From the NCBI RefSeq assembly GCF_009866805.1, contig NZ_SIZW01000042.1, positions 496,001-560,000 of the forward strand: DNA of 64,000 nucleotides. Direction: 5' to 3'. The stretch is from Schauerella aestuarii. Lineage in GTDB: Bacteria > Pseudomonadota > Gammaproteobacteria > Burkholderiales > Burkholderiaceae_B. Shown here one piece after another: positions 1 to 9,011 of this stretch (position 1 is the first letter of the stretch; each line of letters begins with the position of its first letter). The notes below the pieces were generated by a model. It ran no database searches. It was not told the DNA's origin and saw only the letters and a program-made list of their open reading frames with translations. A program made the position numbers and the translations under genes.

Positions 1-363
1 GTCTGCAATCTGATTGTCGCCCTCCCAGGGGCGATTCGAGCTCGCTTTGCGACCGGCGTGCCCGAGCTGAATCCCCGGCACGGCACCGGCCGCCCTGATC
101 GCATCGACCGCGGGCTTGAGCGATTGCGCCTGAGCGTCGTTCCACAGACCGTTGTCGGCCCAGGTGATACGTCCTTCCGGCGACACAGCCGTCATTTCCA
201 CCGTCACCAGCCCCGCGCCGCCTGCGGCCAATTGAGCGAGGTGAGCGCGATGCCATTCGCCAACCACACCGTCGGCCGCCGAGTACATACACATGGGTGC
301 GGCAACGATACGATTGCGCAACGTGACGCTTTTCAACGTGAAGGGTTTGAACAGATCTGACAC
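1..363 (-). CDS. NADH:flavin oxidoreductase, Old Yellow Enzyme family (YqjM-like), N-terminal part
   Basis: The gene runs off the left edge, so only the first 121 residues are seen. The GTG start at 363 has an AGGAG ribosome site 8 nt upstream. The protein opens with the OYE start LFKPFTLKSVTLRNRI. It carries APMCMYSA, where Cys25 and Tyr27 match the flavin-tuning Cys and the Tyr of the YqjM subclass, and further on GIQLGHAGRK. This family reduces activated C=C bonds of enals, enones or maleimides with FMN and NAD(P)H in the cytoplasm. It is divergent from the LysR gene at 552, its likely regulator. The substrate cannot be told. Confidence 0.9.
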   Translation of the reverse strand, partial: MSDLFKPFTLKSVTLRNRIVAAPMCMYSAADGVVGEWHRAHLAQLAAGGAGLVTVEMTAVSPEGRITWADNGLWNDAQAQSLKPAVDAIRAAGAVPGIQLGHAGRKASSNRPWEGDNQIAD

Positions 364-551
364 GATTGACTCCTGGTTGGGTGTTCGCCGCGGTCGCCCA
401 CAGGTGAACATTTCCGATAGAAAGAGACTAGCGGCGTGGCAATCTCTGAAAAAGCCCATCTGCCGACTTACACTGCTAACCCTAAGGACGCAATCGGCCG
501 ACTCGACAGCGCATGAACGGTCGCTGATTCGGATTGAACGGAGTTTTGGAC

Positions 552-1445
552 ATGGATCTCGCGGCGATCAACGCATTCGTCTCAGTGGGCGACAAAGGCG
601 GTTTTCGTGCAGCCGCCACGGCACTCGGCATCACATCCGCTGGCGTAAGCAAAGCGGTATCTCGCCTGGAGACGCAACTCGGCGTGACGCTGGTGGCACG
701 GACGACCCGATCGGTGCGCCTGACGGCGGCCGGTGCCGTCTATCATGCGCGCTGCAAAACGATCCTCGCCGATTTGCATCAGGCTGGACAGGAAGCCGTC
801 GAAGGAGCCGCGTCGCCGCACGGCAAGCTCGTCATCAGCGCGTCGAGGGTATTCGGCCGCATGCGTGTGCTGCCGGTGATCGCAGACTACGTAAAGCAGT
901 ATCCGCAGGTTGAGGTGGAGGTGCGTTTGAGCGACCGGGTGGTGAATCTCATCGACGAAGGTGTCGATGTGGCGATCAGGATCGGCCATTTGCCTGACTC
1001 AAGCATGATTGCCAGCCGCATCGGCCACACCCGTTTCGTGATGTGCGGATCGCCGCAATATCTGTCGGCAGCCACAGTGCCCACCCACCCGGAGGATCTG
1101 TTGCGGCATAGCGTCATCGGTTATGTGACGCCGGATACGGCGGTTCGTTTCACGTACAGCTTTGTTGTCGACGGGGTGCCTACGTCCATGAGCCTACCTG
1201 CGCGATTGACGGTCGACGACGGCGAGGCGCTGGTGAGCGCCGCAGCGCGATCGGTCGGCTTGATCATGGTGAATGATTATCTGGTCGAGCCGTTGCTGGA
1301 AGACGGCAGCCTTGTTCGAGTATTGCGCGAATTCGAGATGCCACCGGTCCCCATCAGTGTCGTTCATTTGCCGACCCGCCATCCCTCGTCGGCAGCCCGG
1401 GCCTTCACCCGCATGCTTAGGCGGCGCTCGATCGAAATGCAGTAG
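552..1445 (+). CDS. LysR-family transcriptional regulator, divergent from the OYE gene
   Basis: This 297-residue protein has an N-terminal winged HTH (about residues 1-60, with TALGITSAGVSKAVSRLE) followed by a LysR substrate-binding domain with the usual VRLSDRVVNLIDEGVDVAIRIG stretch, shortened here to DEGVDVAIRIG. ATG 552 is preferred over TTG 534 because GGAG lies 8 nt upstream of the ATG. The shared 188-bp divergent spacer with the Old Yellow Enzyme gene suggests local control of that gene. It belongs to the DsdC/CrgA-like LysR subgroup. The ligand is unknown. Confidence 0.9.
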   Translation: MDLAAINAFVSVGDKGGFRAAATALGITSAGVSKAVSRLETQLGVTLVARTTRSVRLTAAGAVYHARCKTILADLHQAGQEAVEGAASPHGKLVISASRVFGRMRVLPVIADYVKQYPQVEVEVRLSDRVVNLIDEGVDVAIRIGHLPDSSMIASRIGHTRFVMCGSPQYLSAATVPTHPEDLLRHSVIGYVTPDTAVRFTYSFVVDGVPTSMSLPARLTVDDGEALVSAAARSVGLIMVNDYLVEPLLEDGSLVRVLREFEMPPVPISVVHLPTRHPSSAARAFTRMLRRRSIEMQ

Positions 1446-1488
1446 ACCGCCGCAAACCGTCTCCAGCGCAATAGCCGAGAATCCAATC

Positions 1489-2427
1489 CTACTTACCACC
1501 CTCCCCGCCCACCCAGCCGTCCGGCGTCAAACACTCGGCCAGCATCTCAAGCATCACCTTTACCTTCGGCAATCCCTCGCGGCTTTTCGGCCAGACCAGA
1601 TTGATCGGCAAGCTATCGGTAGCCAGATGCGGCAGCACCTCGACCAACGTTCCCGCATCGAGATGACGCTTGGCGAGCCACATCGGAAGTTGCGCGATGC
1701 CGTGCCCGCCCAACACCGCAAGCACCAGCCCCTCGCCATCCCCCACCGCGAGTCTGGCGAGCAACACGCGCCGTTCCATATCGCCGGCATGCGCGCCGAC
1801 GAAGTACCAGGGGCGAACCACGCCATCGGTCGAGGCGTAGCTGATGCACTGATGCGTCTCCAGATCACGATCCGTTTCCGGTTGGCCATGCGCCTGCAGG
1901 TAGTGGGGCGACGCGCAGAAGATGAGTCGTTGGGCGCCGAGAAACCGATGCCCCCAGGTTGAGGGCCAGGTATCGGACCCCCCGATGCGCAATAGAATGT
2001 CGACGCCCTCCTCGACCGGATCGATGAACCGGTCGGAAAACGAGATGTGCGGCATCAGCTTGGGGCGATCCGCAACGAATCGAAGAATCGCCGGTAACGC
2101 ATGCAGTCGCCCGAACGACGCGGGCAGGTCGATGCGGACGCGGCCGCACGCTTCGCCCTCGTCCGTGTGCAGCGCCAGTTCGGCTTCCTCGAGCTCGGAC
2201 AGAATGCGAGCGCAGGTGCGGTAAAACTCGGTGCCCGCATCGGTCAAGGCGAGGCGCCGCGTGGTGCGATTGAACAAGCGCCTGCCCAGACGGCTCTCCA
2301 ATCGCGCAATGCCTTTACCCACGGCGGAGCTCGTCAAATTCAAGCGTTCCGCCGCGGCCGTGAAACTGCCCAGGTCCGCCACGGAGACGAATACATCGAT
2401 GCCTTTCAGTCGTTCAGACGAGAACAT
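1489..2427 (-). CDS. LysR-family transcriptional regulator, divergent from an MFS exporter
   Basis: This is a 312-residue LysR protein. Its HTH region reads GSFTAAAERLNLTSSAVGKGIARLE, given here only as the core LNLTSSAVGKGIARLE. It is followed by a periplasmic-binding-protein-like effector domain with VEEGVDILLRIG. ATG 2427 (MFSSERLKGIDVF) fits the family start. An upstream extension to 2487 would add 20 unrelated residues. It is transcribed away from the MFS gene at 2535 across 107 bp that contains two direct AGAATTGG copies (2442 and 2477), possible operator half-sites. Control of the exporter is inferred from this layout. Confidence 0.9.
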   Translation of the reverse strand: MFSSERLKGIDVFVSVADLGSFTAAAERLNLTSSAVGKGIARLESRLGRRLFNRTTRRLALTDAGTEFYRTCARILSELEEAELALHTDEGEACGRVRIDLPASFGRLHALPAILRFVADRPKLMPHISFSDRFIDPVEEGVDILLRIGGSDTWPSTWGHRFLGAQRLIFCASPHYLQAHGQPETDRDLETHQCISYASTDGVVRPWYFVGAHAGDMERRVLLARLAVGDGEGLVLAVLGGHGIAQLPMWLAKRHLDAGTLVEVLPHLATDSLPINLVWPKSREGLPKVKVMLEMLAECLTPDGWVGGEGGK

Positions 2428-2534
2428 GCCTACCCTATTTAAGAATTGGATTCCGCTCAATCGATAAAAGATAGCCAGAATTGGCATCTGATTCTTGAAT
2501 AAGCTAGCGCAACCTTCTCGTTGAGTAAAGTCTC

Positions 2535-3734
2535 ATGTCATCTTCTGCCGCCACACTGGCCGCTCCTTCCGACCACGCGCCTGCCCGCACTGGCCCACAG
2601 ATATTCATCATGGCCGTCGCCGGCTTCGTGATCGTCACGACCGAATTTCTGATCGTGGGCTTGCTGCCCGCGTTGGCGCGCGATTTAAACGTTTCCATTG
2701 CGCTGGCCGGCCAAGTGGTCACCTTGTTCGCGTTTACGGTGATGCTGTTTGGTCCGACCATGACGGCCAAGCTCGCCCATCTCGATCGCAAGAAGCTTTT
2801 TACGTTCATCCTCGCCGTATTCGCCGCGTCGAACATCCTCGCGGCGCTCGCAACCAATATCTGGGTGCTCGGCGTGGCCCGGTTTATCCCTGCGCTGCTT
2901 CTGCCCGTGTTTTGGGCCACCGCAAGCGAAACGGCGGGCCAACTGGCGGGTCCCGGCAAATCCGGCAAGGCGGTATCCCAGATTTACTTGGGCATCTCTG
3001 CTGCCCTTGTATTCGGCGTACCGCTTGGCACGCTAGCCGCCGACTCCGTGGGATGGCGGGGCAGCTTCTGGATTCTGGCAGCGCTTTCGTCGTTGATCGG
3101 TGTGCTCATGCACGTGTGCATGCCCGCCTTGCCGGCATCGCCCGTCACATCGGACGGCGTAAAGCAGACGGCCATTCTGAAGCAACCGCGCTTCCTCGCG
3201 CATGTGCTGCTTTCCGTGCTGGCATTCACGGCGATGTTCACAGCGTACACGTATCTCGCCGACACTCTGGAAACGCTTGCCGGTATCCCGGCGAACCAGG
3301 TGGGCTGGTGGCTGATGGGATTCGGTGCCGTCGGCTTGATTGGCAATCATCTCGGCGGTGTGATGGTCGATCGCAAGCCGCTGGGCGCCACGGTGTTGTT
3401 TCTCGTGATCCTTGGCGCAGGTATGTTGGCCGCGGTGCCGCTCGCTGCGGAGCGTCCCTGGCTGATCGTGTCGCTCGTTGCGTGGGGCATCGCCTATACC
3501 GCGCTCTTTCCGATCTGCCAAGTGCGCGTGATGCAGGCGGGTGCCAAGGCGCAGGCGTTTGCGGCCACGATGAACATTTCGGCGGCGAATGCCGGCATTG
3601 GGTTGGGTGCGATCCTGGGCGGCCTTGGCATCCGTCATTTCGGCCTGGCCTCCCTCGGCATGATTTCTACCCTCATTGCAGCGGTGGCCGTCGTGGTGGC
3701 GTTGCTGATGATGCGCGGCCAACGGCGCCGTTAA
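2535..3734 (+). CDS. MFS transporter, DHA1 drug/sugar efflux type (AraJ-like)
   Basis: This 399-residue integral membrane protein has about 12 predicted helices. The first helix carries FVIVTTEFLIVGLLPALARDL, with the E-F-x-x-x-G-L-L-P signature of AraJ/YdhP-type DHA1 exporters. A conserved DRK loop (LAHLDRKK) follows helix 2 and GVPLGT closes helix 5. Such proteins export small molecules by proton antiport. The substrate is not predictable. The LysR gene at 1489-2427 is divergent and probably regulates it. The next gene converges from 3776. Confidence 0.88.
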   Translation: MSSSAATLAAPSDHAPARTGPQIFIMAVAGFVIVTTEFLIVGLLPALARDLNVSIALAGQVVTLFAFTVMLFGPTMTAKLAHLDRKKLFTFILAVFAASNILAALATNIWVLGVARFIPALLLPVFWATASETAGQLAGPGKSGKAVSQIYLGISAALVFGVPLGTLAADSVGWRGSFWILAALSSLIGVLMHVCMPALPASPVTSDGVKQTAILKQPRFLAHVLLSVLAFTAMFTAYTYLADTLETLAGIPANQVGWWLMGFGAVGLIGNHLGGVMVDRKPLGATVLFLVILGAGMLAAVPLAAERPWLIVSLVAWGIAYTALFPICQVRVMQAGAKAQAFAATMNISAANAGIGLGAILGGLGIRHFGLASLGMISTLIAAVAVVVALLMMRGQRRR

Positions 3735-3775
3735 GACGATCTGATTCGCGGCGAGTATTGCGCTCGTCGCCGGTA

Positions 3776-4225
3776 TTACCGGTCTCGCACGCACATGAGG
3801 GTTTGCTGACCGAGCGCCACCAGCGTGCGCTGCGCCGCCTTGATCGCAAACACCTCCAGCGTGCAGATGGTAAGGGTGCGGCCGGAACGCACCACTTGCC
3901 CAACGGCTTCGAGATATTCGCCCTCGGCGGGCGCCAGCAGATTGAGTTTGAACTCGACCGTGAGCACGGAGTGGTCGGGTGGAAAATGCGTCAGCCCGGC
4001 GTAACCGCCCGCAGTATCGGCAATGGCACTGGTGCCACCGGCATGAAAATAACCGTGCTGCTGCGTGAGCTCGGCCCGGAAGGGCAAGCGGATGACCACC
4101 CTGCCCCACGCCACCGAATGCAGTTGAGCGCCAAGGAGCGCCATCAGGCCCTGCCGATTAAAGCTGGCGGCCAAGCGCGCTTCAATCGCAGCAGTCGTAA
4201 GTTCGGCGGGTTGTTCCTGAGGCAT
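3776..4225 (-). CDS. PaaI-family hotdog acyl-CoA thioesterase
   Basis: This 149-residue protein has a single hotdog domain. The motif HGYFHAGGTSAIADTAGG (about residues 58-75) matches the PaaI/YdiI consensus HG-x-x-HAG followed by ADTAGG, in which the Asp helps thioester hydrolysis. ATG 4225 is chosen over GTG 4261 because GGAG lies 8 nt before it. The likely role is housekeeping hydrolysis of aberrant or aromatic acyl-CoA in the cytoplasm. It stands alone, downstream of a terminator that separates it from the small gene at 4380. Confidence 0.85.
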   Translation of the reverse strand: MPQEQPAELTTAAIEARLAASFNRQGLMALLGAQLHSVAWGRVVIRLPFRAELTQQHGYFHAGGTSAIADTAGGYAGLTHFPPDHSVLTVEFKLNLLAPAEGEYLEAVGQVVRSGRTLTICTLEVFAIKAAQRTLVALGQQTLMCVRDR

Positions 4226-4319
4226 GTTCGCGTCTCCGAGGTTATCGGCGCTCGACGGCACCGTTTGCAGTTGGAGCGAACATCATAGCGGGCGCGCATC
4301 GCGCTTGAACGCGCACAAG

Positions 4320-4354
4320 AGCAAAGCGGCCTGAGTACTTCAGGCCGCTTTGCT
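4320..4354 (-). terminator. Strong hairpin terminator after the 92-residue orphan gene
   Basis: Perfect 15-bp arms, AGCAAAGCGGCCTGA at 4320-4334 and its complement at 4340-4354, enclose a 5-nt loop. On the minus strand the stem ends in TTTGCTCTTGT, a modest U tract. It lies 25 bp past the stop of the 4380-4658 gene and before the thioesterase gene, so it most likely ends the former transcript. Confidence 0.75.
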
Positions 4355-4379
4355 ACGCGCCGATGTGGCGACTCCGCGA

Positions 4380-4658
4380 TCAGCGGGCCGGCACCCACCA
4401 ATCGTTTTTCACCGCCGCTTCTTTCAACAGGTTGAAGTGCGGCTGGCCATTTGAACTGATGCGTTTGATGCCATCCAACGCACGGGCAGCCAACTGCTCG
4501 GCCTGATCCATGGAAACGATCACCCCCTGGAACGGCACATGCCACTGCTTTACATCCGACAAGCCCTCGGGATGCCGCGTTTCTGCACATAATTTGTACG
4601 CTGCACCATGAGCCTCCAAGACTTTGACGTCGACAATGAATCCATCGATTAATTTCAT
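4380..4658 (-). CDS. Hypothetical protein, 92 aa
   Basis: I do not recognise this protein. It is small, soluble and has no signal peptide, membrane segment or known motif. Visible features are an N-terminal MKLIDGFIVDVKVLEAHG strand-like segment, a central HVPFQGV, a helix QAEQLAARALDGIKRI and a C-terminal NDWWVPAR. ATG 4658 has TAGGA a few bases upstream. A strong hairpin terminator follows, which supports a real monocistronic gene. Confidence 0.6.
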   Translation of the reverse strand: MKLIDGFIVDVKVLEAHGAAYKLCAETRHPEGLSDVKQWHVPFQGVIVSMDQAEQLAARALDGIKRISSNGQPHFNLLKEAAVKNDWWVPAR

Positions 4659-5061
4659 GTTCCTACTCTGAAATCGTCTGAGACTTTGAGATAGTGCCCA
4701 TAAAGACCTGGGGATGCCAGACACGAAACGCTACATTAAGTTGCTGCACCGCGGCATTCAGCTTCCTGTCACGTTCACGCATCTGCCCTTATATCGGCTG
4801 GAGCGCCAGCATCGGCCGGGCAGGATGTCGAAAATCGTCGATTGCGCTGTAACGTCCGGTCAAGGAATCGTCATGATCGAGGATCAAATGTGTACGGGTC
4901 ACGACTGAACTCGTAACACGTCGAGCCCGGGGGGGAGCCATCGCATGACAGGCAAACGACTCTATCACCCACATCATGAAGCATGACGTGCATAGCAGCC
5001 ACGGCAGGCTCTTCGGACGCGATCCACGACCACGCCGATGCGCTTCCGCACACCCGGGCGA
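4659..5061. other. Intergenic stretch of about 400 bp with no convincing gene
   Basis: Both strands hold only short open frames with no family resemblance, poor ribosome sites and no low-complexity pattern. I see no RNA gene, no clear promoter and no repeat. The 3' end of the LysR gene mdcR begins at 5062. Confidence 0.5.
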
Positions 5062-5910
5062 TTACAGTTCTACGGCTGCCGCCTTGATCGTATTTTCCAA
5101 GGCCAGCACAGCTTGCGACGCCGACGTGCTGCGGTCGATGACGAATTCGAGTTCGCCCAGCAAAGGCATGCCTTGTTCCAGTTTGACCAACCCTTGCGGG
5201 ATCACGTAATCGGCAAAGGCGCTGATGCCCAAGCCCGCCATGGCGGCCGCTTTGAGTACTGCCACGCTGCTGCTGACTGTGCTGATCTTGTAAGGGCGCC
5301 CCATGGCTTTGAGCGTTTCCAGCACGCGTGTGCGCGAGACGCTGGGTTCGGGATGCAGCGCTAGCGGCAAGACGGTCTCGCCGCCGGTGATGGGCGAATT
5401 GGGACCCACACACCAGTAAAGTTTTTCGGTTCGCACCACTTGGCCACGCTGGCTGCCGCTCACGCGTTTGGCGAAGACCAGATCGTGTTTGTCTTCATCC
5501 AGCTCGCGAAAGAGATCGCCGCTCATCCCGGTGGCGATATGTAGTTCCACTTCGGGGTTGCGCTGCTGAAAGCTGGCCAGCGCTGCTGTCAGTCGCAGTG
5601 ATGCGAAGTCTTCGGAAAGCCCCAACCGCACCGTGCCGTTCAACGCGGGTCCGCTGACGGCGGCAAAGGCGTCTTCCATCAGCGCCAGGATATTGCCGGC
5701 GTAGTGAAACAGCGCGTCGCCCTGTCGCGTCATCCGGATGTTGCGCGTGTCGCGCTCCAGCAAGGCGCAGCCCAGGATGTCCTCGAGCCGACGCACATGC
5801 TGGCTGACGGTCGATTGCGATAGGCTCACGCGCTCGGAGGCCAGCGTGAAACTGCCCGTTTGGACCACAGCAAGAAAGCTGCGCAGCAGTTCGGGCGACA
5901 AGGGGCGCAT
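5062..5910 (-). CDS. mdcR: LysR-family regulator of malonate decarboxylase operon (MdcR-like)
   Basis: This 282-residue LysR protein has an N-terminal HTH (VSLSQSTVSQHVRRLE, about residues 27-42) and an effector domain that includes GLSEDFASLRL and a C-terminal GLGISAFADYVI. ATG 5910 is set by AGAGGG 7 nt upstream. A longer open frame upstream to 6402 would run through mdcA and is not used. It is divergent from mdcA across 117 bp, the arrangement known for MdcR, which activates mdc genes in response to malonate. The assignment rests on this position and on family membership. Confidence 0.85.
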   Translation of the reverse strand: MRPLSPELLRSFLAVVQTGSFTLASERVSLSQSTVSQHVRRLEDILGCALLERDTRNIRMTRQGDALFHYAGNILALMEDAFAAVSGPALNGTVRLGLSEDFASLRLTAALASFQQRNPEVELHIATGMSGDLFRELDEDKHDLVFAKRVSGSQRGQVVRTEKLYWCVGPNSPITGGETVLPLALHPEPSVSRTRVLETLKAMGRPYKISTVSSSVAVLKAAAMAGLGISAFADYVIPQGLVKLEQGMPLLGELEFVIDRSTSASQAVLALENTIKAAAVEL

Positions 5911-6027
5911 TACGAAACCCTCTGAATGGCGGTTGATAACTTCATAAATGGCTGAGGCCGGCGAGCCTATCATTTTACGTGGGCATTTGACTGCCCTGCC
6001 GATCCGGCACGTTTGTGGAGGAATGCA

Positions 6028-7674
6028 ATGACGAATTGGGATCACGCCCAGCGCGACAAATCGCAGCGGTTGAACGCGGGCGCCCGCCTGGCCGATGGCA
6101 AATGCGTGCCCGCAGCAGATGCAACGCGCCTGCTCGAGGCCGTGATTCGCCCCGGAGATCGTGTGTGCCTGGAGGGAGATAACCAGAAGCAGGCGGATCT
6201 GCTGGCGGTGGCATTGGCGGAGGCGGATAGCGCCATCATTCACGATTTGCACATGGTGCAATCGGGCGTCGTGCTGCCGGAGCATCTGGACGTGTTCGAG
6301 AACGGCATCGCCAGGCGCCTGGACTACGCCTACTCCGGCCCGCAATCGCAGCGCATTGCGCAGATGCTGTTCGGTGGCAAGATCGCCCTGGGCGCGGTGC
6401 ACACCTATCTGGAGCTGTTTGCGCGATATTTCGTGGATCTCACACCGAACGTGGCGCTGATTGCCGCCGTCAGTGCAGATCGCGACGGTAATCTCTATAC
6501 CGGCCCCAATACCGAAGACACGCCCACGGTGGTCGAAGCCACGGCGTTCAAGAATGGCATCGTGATCGCTCAGGTCAACGAGATCGTCGACCGCGTGCCG
6601 CGTGTCGATATTCCCGGCGATCGGGTGAACTTCGTGATCGAAAGCGATAGGCCGTTTTACGTCGAGCCGCTGTTTACACGCGATCCCGCCGCCATTACCG
6701 AAACGCAGATATTGACGGCCATGATGGCGCTAAAAGGCATTTACGGCCCATACGGCGTCAAGCGCCTCAATCACGGCATCGGCTTCAACACCGCTGCGAT
6801 CGAGCTCATTTTGCCAACCTACGGCGAGCGACTGGGACTCAAGCACAAGGTGGCGGCCCAGTGGGCGCTGAACCCCCATCCCACATTGATCCCTGCGATC
6901 GAATCGGGGTGGGTGGAAAGCGTCCATTGCTTCGGATCGGAAGTGGGCATGGACGACTATATTCGCGCCCGATCGGACATTTTCTTTACCGGCCCCGACG
7001 GATCGCTGCGTTCCAACCGCGCGTTCTGCCAGACCGCGGGCCTCTATGCTTGCGACATGTTCATCGGGTCAACGTTGCAAATCGACCTCCAAGGACACTC
7101 GTCCACCGTCACCGCCAATCGCATTGCCGGCTTCGGCGGCGCGCCGAATATGGGCAGCGATGCGCGCGGGCGCCGGCATGCCAGTGCGCCATGGCTGAAG
7201 GCGGGTCTGGAGGCCGATCCCGACTCGCCCGCCCCGCTGCGGCGCGGGCGCAAGCTGGTGGTGCAGATCGGCGAAACGTTCGGCGACAAAAACGTGCCCC
7301 TGTTCGTCGAGCGACTCGATGCCATCGCCTTGGCCGAGAAACTCGATCTGGATCTGGCGCCCATCATGGTCTACGGCGACGACGTCAGCCACATCGTGAC
7401 CGAAGAAGGCATTGCCAATCTGCTGCTGTGCCGCAATGCCGATGAGCGCGAACACGCCATTCGTGGCGTGGCAGGCTATACGACGGTGGGTCGTGGGCGC
7501 GACAAGAAAATGGTTGAGCGCCTGCGCCAACGCGGCATTATCCAGCGGCCCGAAGATCTCGGTATCAATCCGCTGGACGCCAACCGCAGCATGCTCGCGG
7601 CACGGTCGGTCAAAGATCTGGTGCGCTGGTCCGGTGGCCTGTATGCCCCGCCCGCCCGCTTTCGCAACTGGTAA
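6028..7674 (+). CDS. mdcA: Malonate decarboxylase alpha subunit (acetyl-S-ACP:malonate ACP transferase)
   Basis: This protein has 548 residues, the usual MdcA length. It exchanges acetate for malonate on the thiol of the MdcC carrier, giving malonyl-S-ACP. Recognisable features are the CoA-transferase-like fold with AFKNGIVIAQVNEIVDRVPRVD (core VNEIVDRVPRVDIPGDRV), GFGGAPNMGSDARGRRHASP-like sequence near residue 370, and the C-terminal VRWSGGLYAPPARFRNW. ATG 6028 has GGAGG 6 nt upstream. It is the first gene of the operon A-C-D-E-G-B-H, divergent from mdcR. Confidence 0.96.
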   Translation: MTNWDHAQRDKSQRLNAGARLADGKCVPAADATRLLEAVIRPGDRVCLEGDNQKQADLLAVALAEADSAIIHDLHMVQSGVVLPEHLDVFENGIARRLDYAYSGPQSQRIAQMLFGGKIALGAVHTYLELFARYFVDLTPNVALIAAVSADRDGNLYTGPNTEDTPTVVEATAFKNGIVIAQVNEIVDRVPRVDIPGDRVNFVIESDRPFYVEPLFTRDPAAITETQILTAMMALKGIYGPYGVKRLNHGIGFNTAAIELILPTYGERLGLKHKVAAQWALNPHPTLIPAIESGWVESVHCFGSEVGMDDYIRARSDIFFTGPDGSLRSNRAFCQTAGLYACDMFIGSTLQIDLQGHSSTVTANRIAGFGGAPNMGSDARGRRHASAPWLKAGLEADPDSPAPLRRGRKLVVQIGETFGDKNVPLFVERLDAIALAEKLDLDLAPIMVYGDDVSHIVTEEGIANLLLCRNADEREHAIRGVAGYTTVGRGRDKKMVERLRQRGIIQRPEDLGINPLDANRSMLAARSVKDLVRWSGGLYAPPARFRNW

Positions 7675-7683
7675 GGACGCAAT

Positions 7684-8070
7684 ATGGAACATCTACATTA
7701 CCGTCAGGCCAATCAGCGCCCGGCAGACGCTTCGGCCTCCGTATCGGCCGCTTCGGCGTCGAATGCCACGCGCAATGCCGGCGACGCGTGCACACCCGTG
7801 CCCGTCGCAAGCGCCATCGTCGGCGTGGTCGCGTCGGGCAACCTTGAAGTACTGGTCGAACGCGCTTTGCCGGATGACCTGTGTGAAGTCGACATTCGCA
7901 CCTCGGCTACGGGGTTTGCCGATGTATGGCAAGCCGTGATCGCCGACTTCGCCGATCGCGGCGCCCTGGGCGGCTTGCGGTTTTCGATCAACGACGGCGG
8001 TGCACGCCCCGATACGGTGAGCCTGCGCCTGGCGCAGGCGCTGCGCGCAATGGCAGGAGGTCAGGTATGA
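7684..8070 (+). CDS. mdcC: Malonate decarboxylase acyl carrier protein (delta subunit) with an Ala/Ser-rich insert
   Basis: This is the carrier protein that holds the 2'-(5''-phosphoribosyl)-3'-dephospho-CoA arm. The attachment motif VVASGNLEVLVE places the modified Ser at residue 51. Known MdcC proteins are near 100 residues with this Ser near position 25. Here 128 residues include an Ala/Ser/Asn-rich segment at about 9-36, so the N-terminus is extended. The C-terminal GALGGLRFSINDGGARPDTVSLRLAQAL is typical; the key part is INDGGARPDTV. Its TGA overlaps the mdcD ATG in an ATGA junction. Confidence 0.93.
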   Translation: MEHLHYRQANQRPADASASVSAASASNATRNAGDACTPVPVASAIVGVVASGNLEVLVERALPDDLCEVDIRTSATGFADVWQAVIADFADRGALGGLRFSINDGGARPDTVSLRLAQALRAMAGGQV

Positions 8071-9011
8071 ACACCCTCGCTCAGCCTGAACAACAGACCT
8101 TCCCCCCCGCCTTGAATGGCGATGCCAGCTGGTACGAGGCCTCGGCCCGCCAACGCATCGACGGGCTATTGGACGCCGGCACATTTACTGAATTTCTCGG
8201 CCCCGGCGCGCGCGAAATCAGCCCTCATCTCTCGATTTTCGATCTGCCCACGCAATTCGACGATGGCATGGTGGTCGGCCAGGGCCGGCTCAATGGCGCG
8301 ACTGTGCTTGTGGCTGCGCAGGAAGGCAAGTTCATGGGCGGCGCGTTCGGTGAAGTGCATGGCGCCAAGCTCACCGGGTTGCTGCGCGCGGCAGCGGTGC
8401 GCCGCGTACCCGTGGTGATCCTGTTCGAAACGGGTGGCGTGCGTCTACAGGAGGCCAACGCCGGTGAACTGGCGATCGCTGAAATCATGCGGGCGTTGAT
8501 CGATGCGCGACTGGCCGGCGCACCTGTGGTGGGCTTGATCGGCGGACGGGCAGGATGCTATGGCGGTGGCAGTCTGATCGCAGGCTGCTGCTCGGGGCTG
8601 GCGATCTCGGAGCTCGGCCGGCTGAGCGTGTCGGGTCCTGAAGTCATCGAAACCAATCGCGGCATCGAGGAGTTCGACGCCGCCGATCGTCCGTTGATCT
8701 GGCGCACGATGGGCGGCAAGCACCGCTATCTGCTGGGCGCGGTGGATGCATTCGTGGACGACGCGATTCCGCAGTTTCGGGATGCAGCGATCACCTTGAT
8801 TGCGAATTTTCCCGCTCTGAATCTGGAGCGTCTGGCGCTCGTGCAGTCGGCATTGGCCGAACGGCTGGCCCGCTTCGGCGACTGCGCGGATGCCGCCGAC
8901 GTCTGGCGCGCGTTGGGCGTCGCGGCCGGTGTGGATGTGCCGGATCTCGAGCCGGCAGCCTTTCTTGCGCTCGTTCAATCTCTCAAGGAAGACGATCATG
9001 ACGTTCGATGA
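8067..9011 (+). CDS. mdcD: Malonate decarboxylase beta subunit
   Basis: This 314-residue subunit forms, with MdcE, the decarboxylase that converts malonyl-S-ACP to acetyl-S-ACP and CO2. It has the carboxyltransferase crotonase fold, with QEGKFMGGAFGEVHGAKL, FETGGVRLQEANAGE and LIGGRAGCYGGGSL as landmarks. ATG 8067 overlaps the mdcC stop and has AGGAGG upstream. Its last 14 nt overlap mdcE, which supports translational coupling of the two partners. Confidence 0.96.
   Translation: MNTLAQPEQQTFPPALNGDASWYEASARQRIDGLLDAGTFTEFLGPGAREISPHLSIFDLPTQFDDGMVVGQGRLNGATVLVAAQEGKFMGGAFGEVHGAKLTGLLRAAAVRRVPVVILFETGGVRLQEANAGELAIAEIMRALIDARLAGAPVVGLIGGRAGCYGGGSLIAGCCSGLAISELGRLSVSGPEVIETNRGIEEFDAADRPLIWRTMGGKHRYLLGAVDAFVDDAIPQFRDAAITLIANFPALNLERLALVQSALAERLARFGDCADAADVWRALGVAAGVDVPDLEPAAFLALVQSLKEDDHDVR

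Noticed and set aside
4714-4908. 64-codon plus-strand frame in the 4.7-5.1 kb gap
   Set aside because: It has no ribosome site, no family resemblance and no supporting signal around it.
5911-6402. Long minus-strand open frame that would extend mdcR by 164 residues
   Set aside because: It lies antisense within mdcA and its upstream region, has no LysR-family sequence, and the ATG at 5910 has a good ribosome site.
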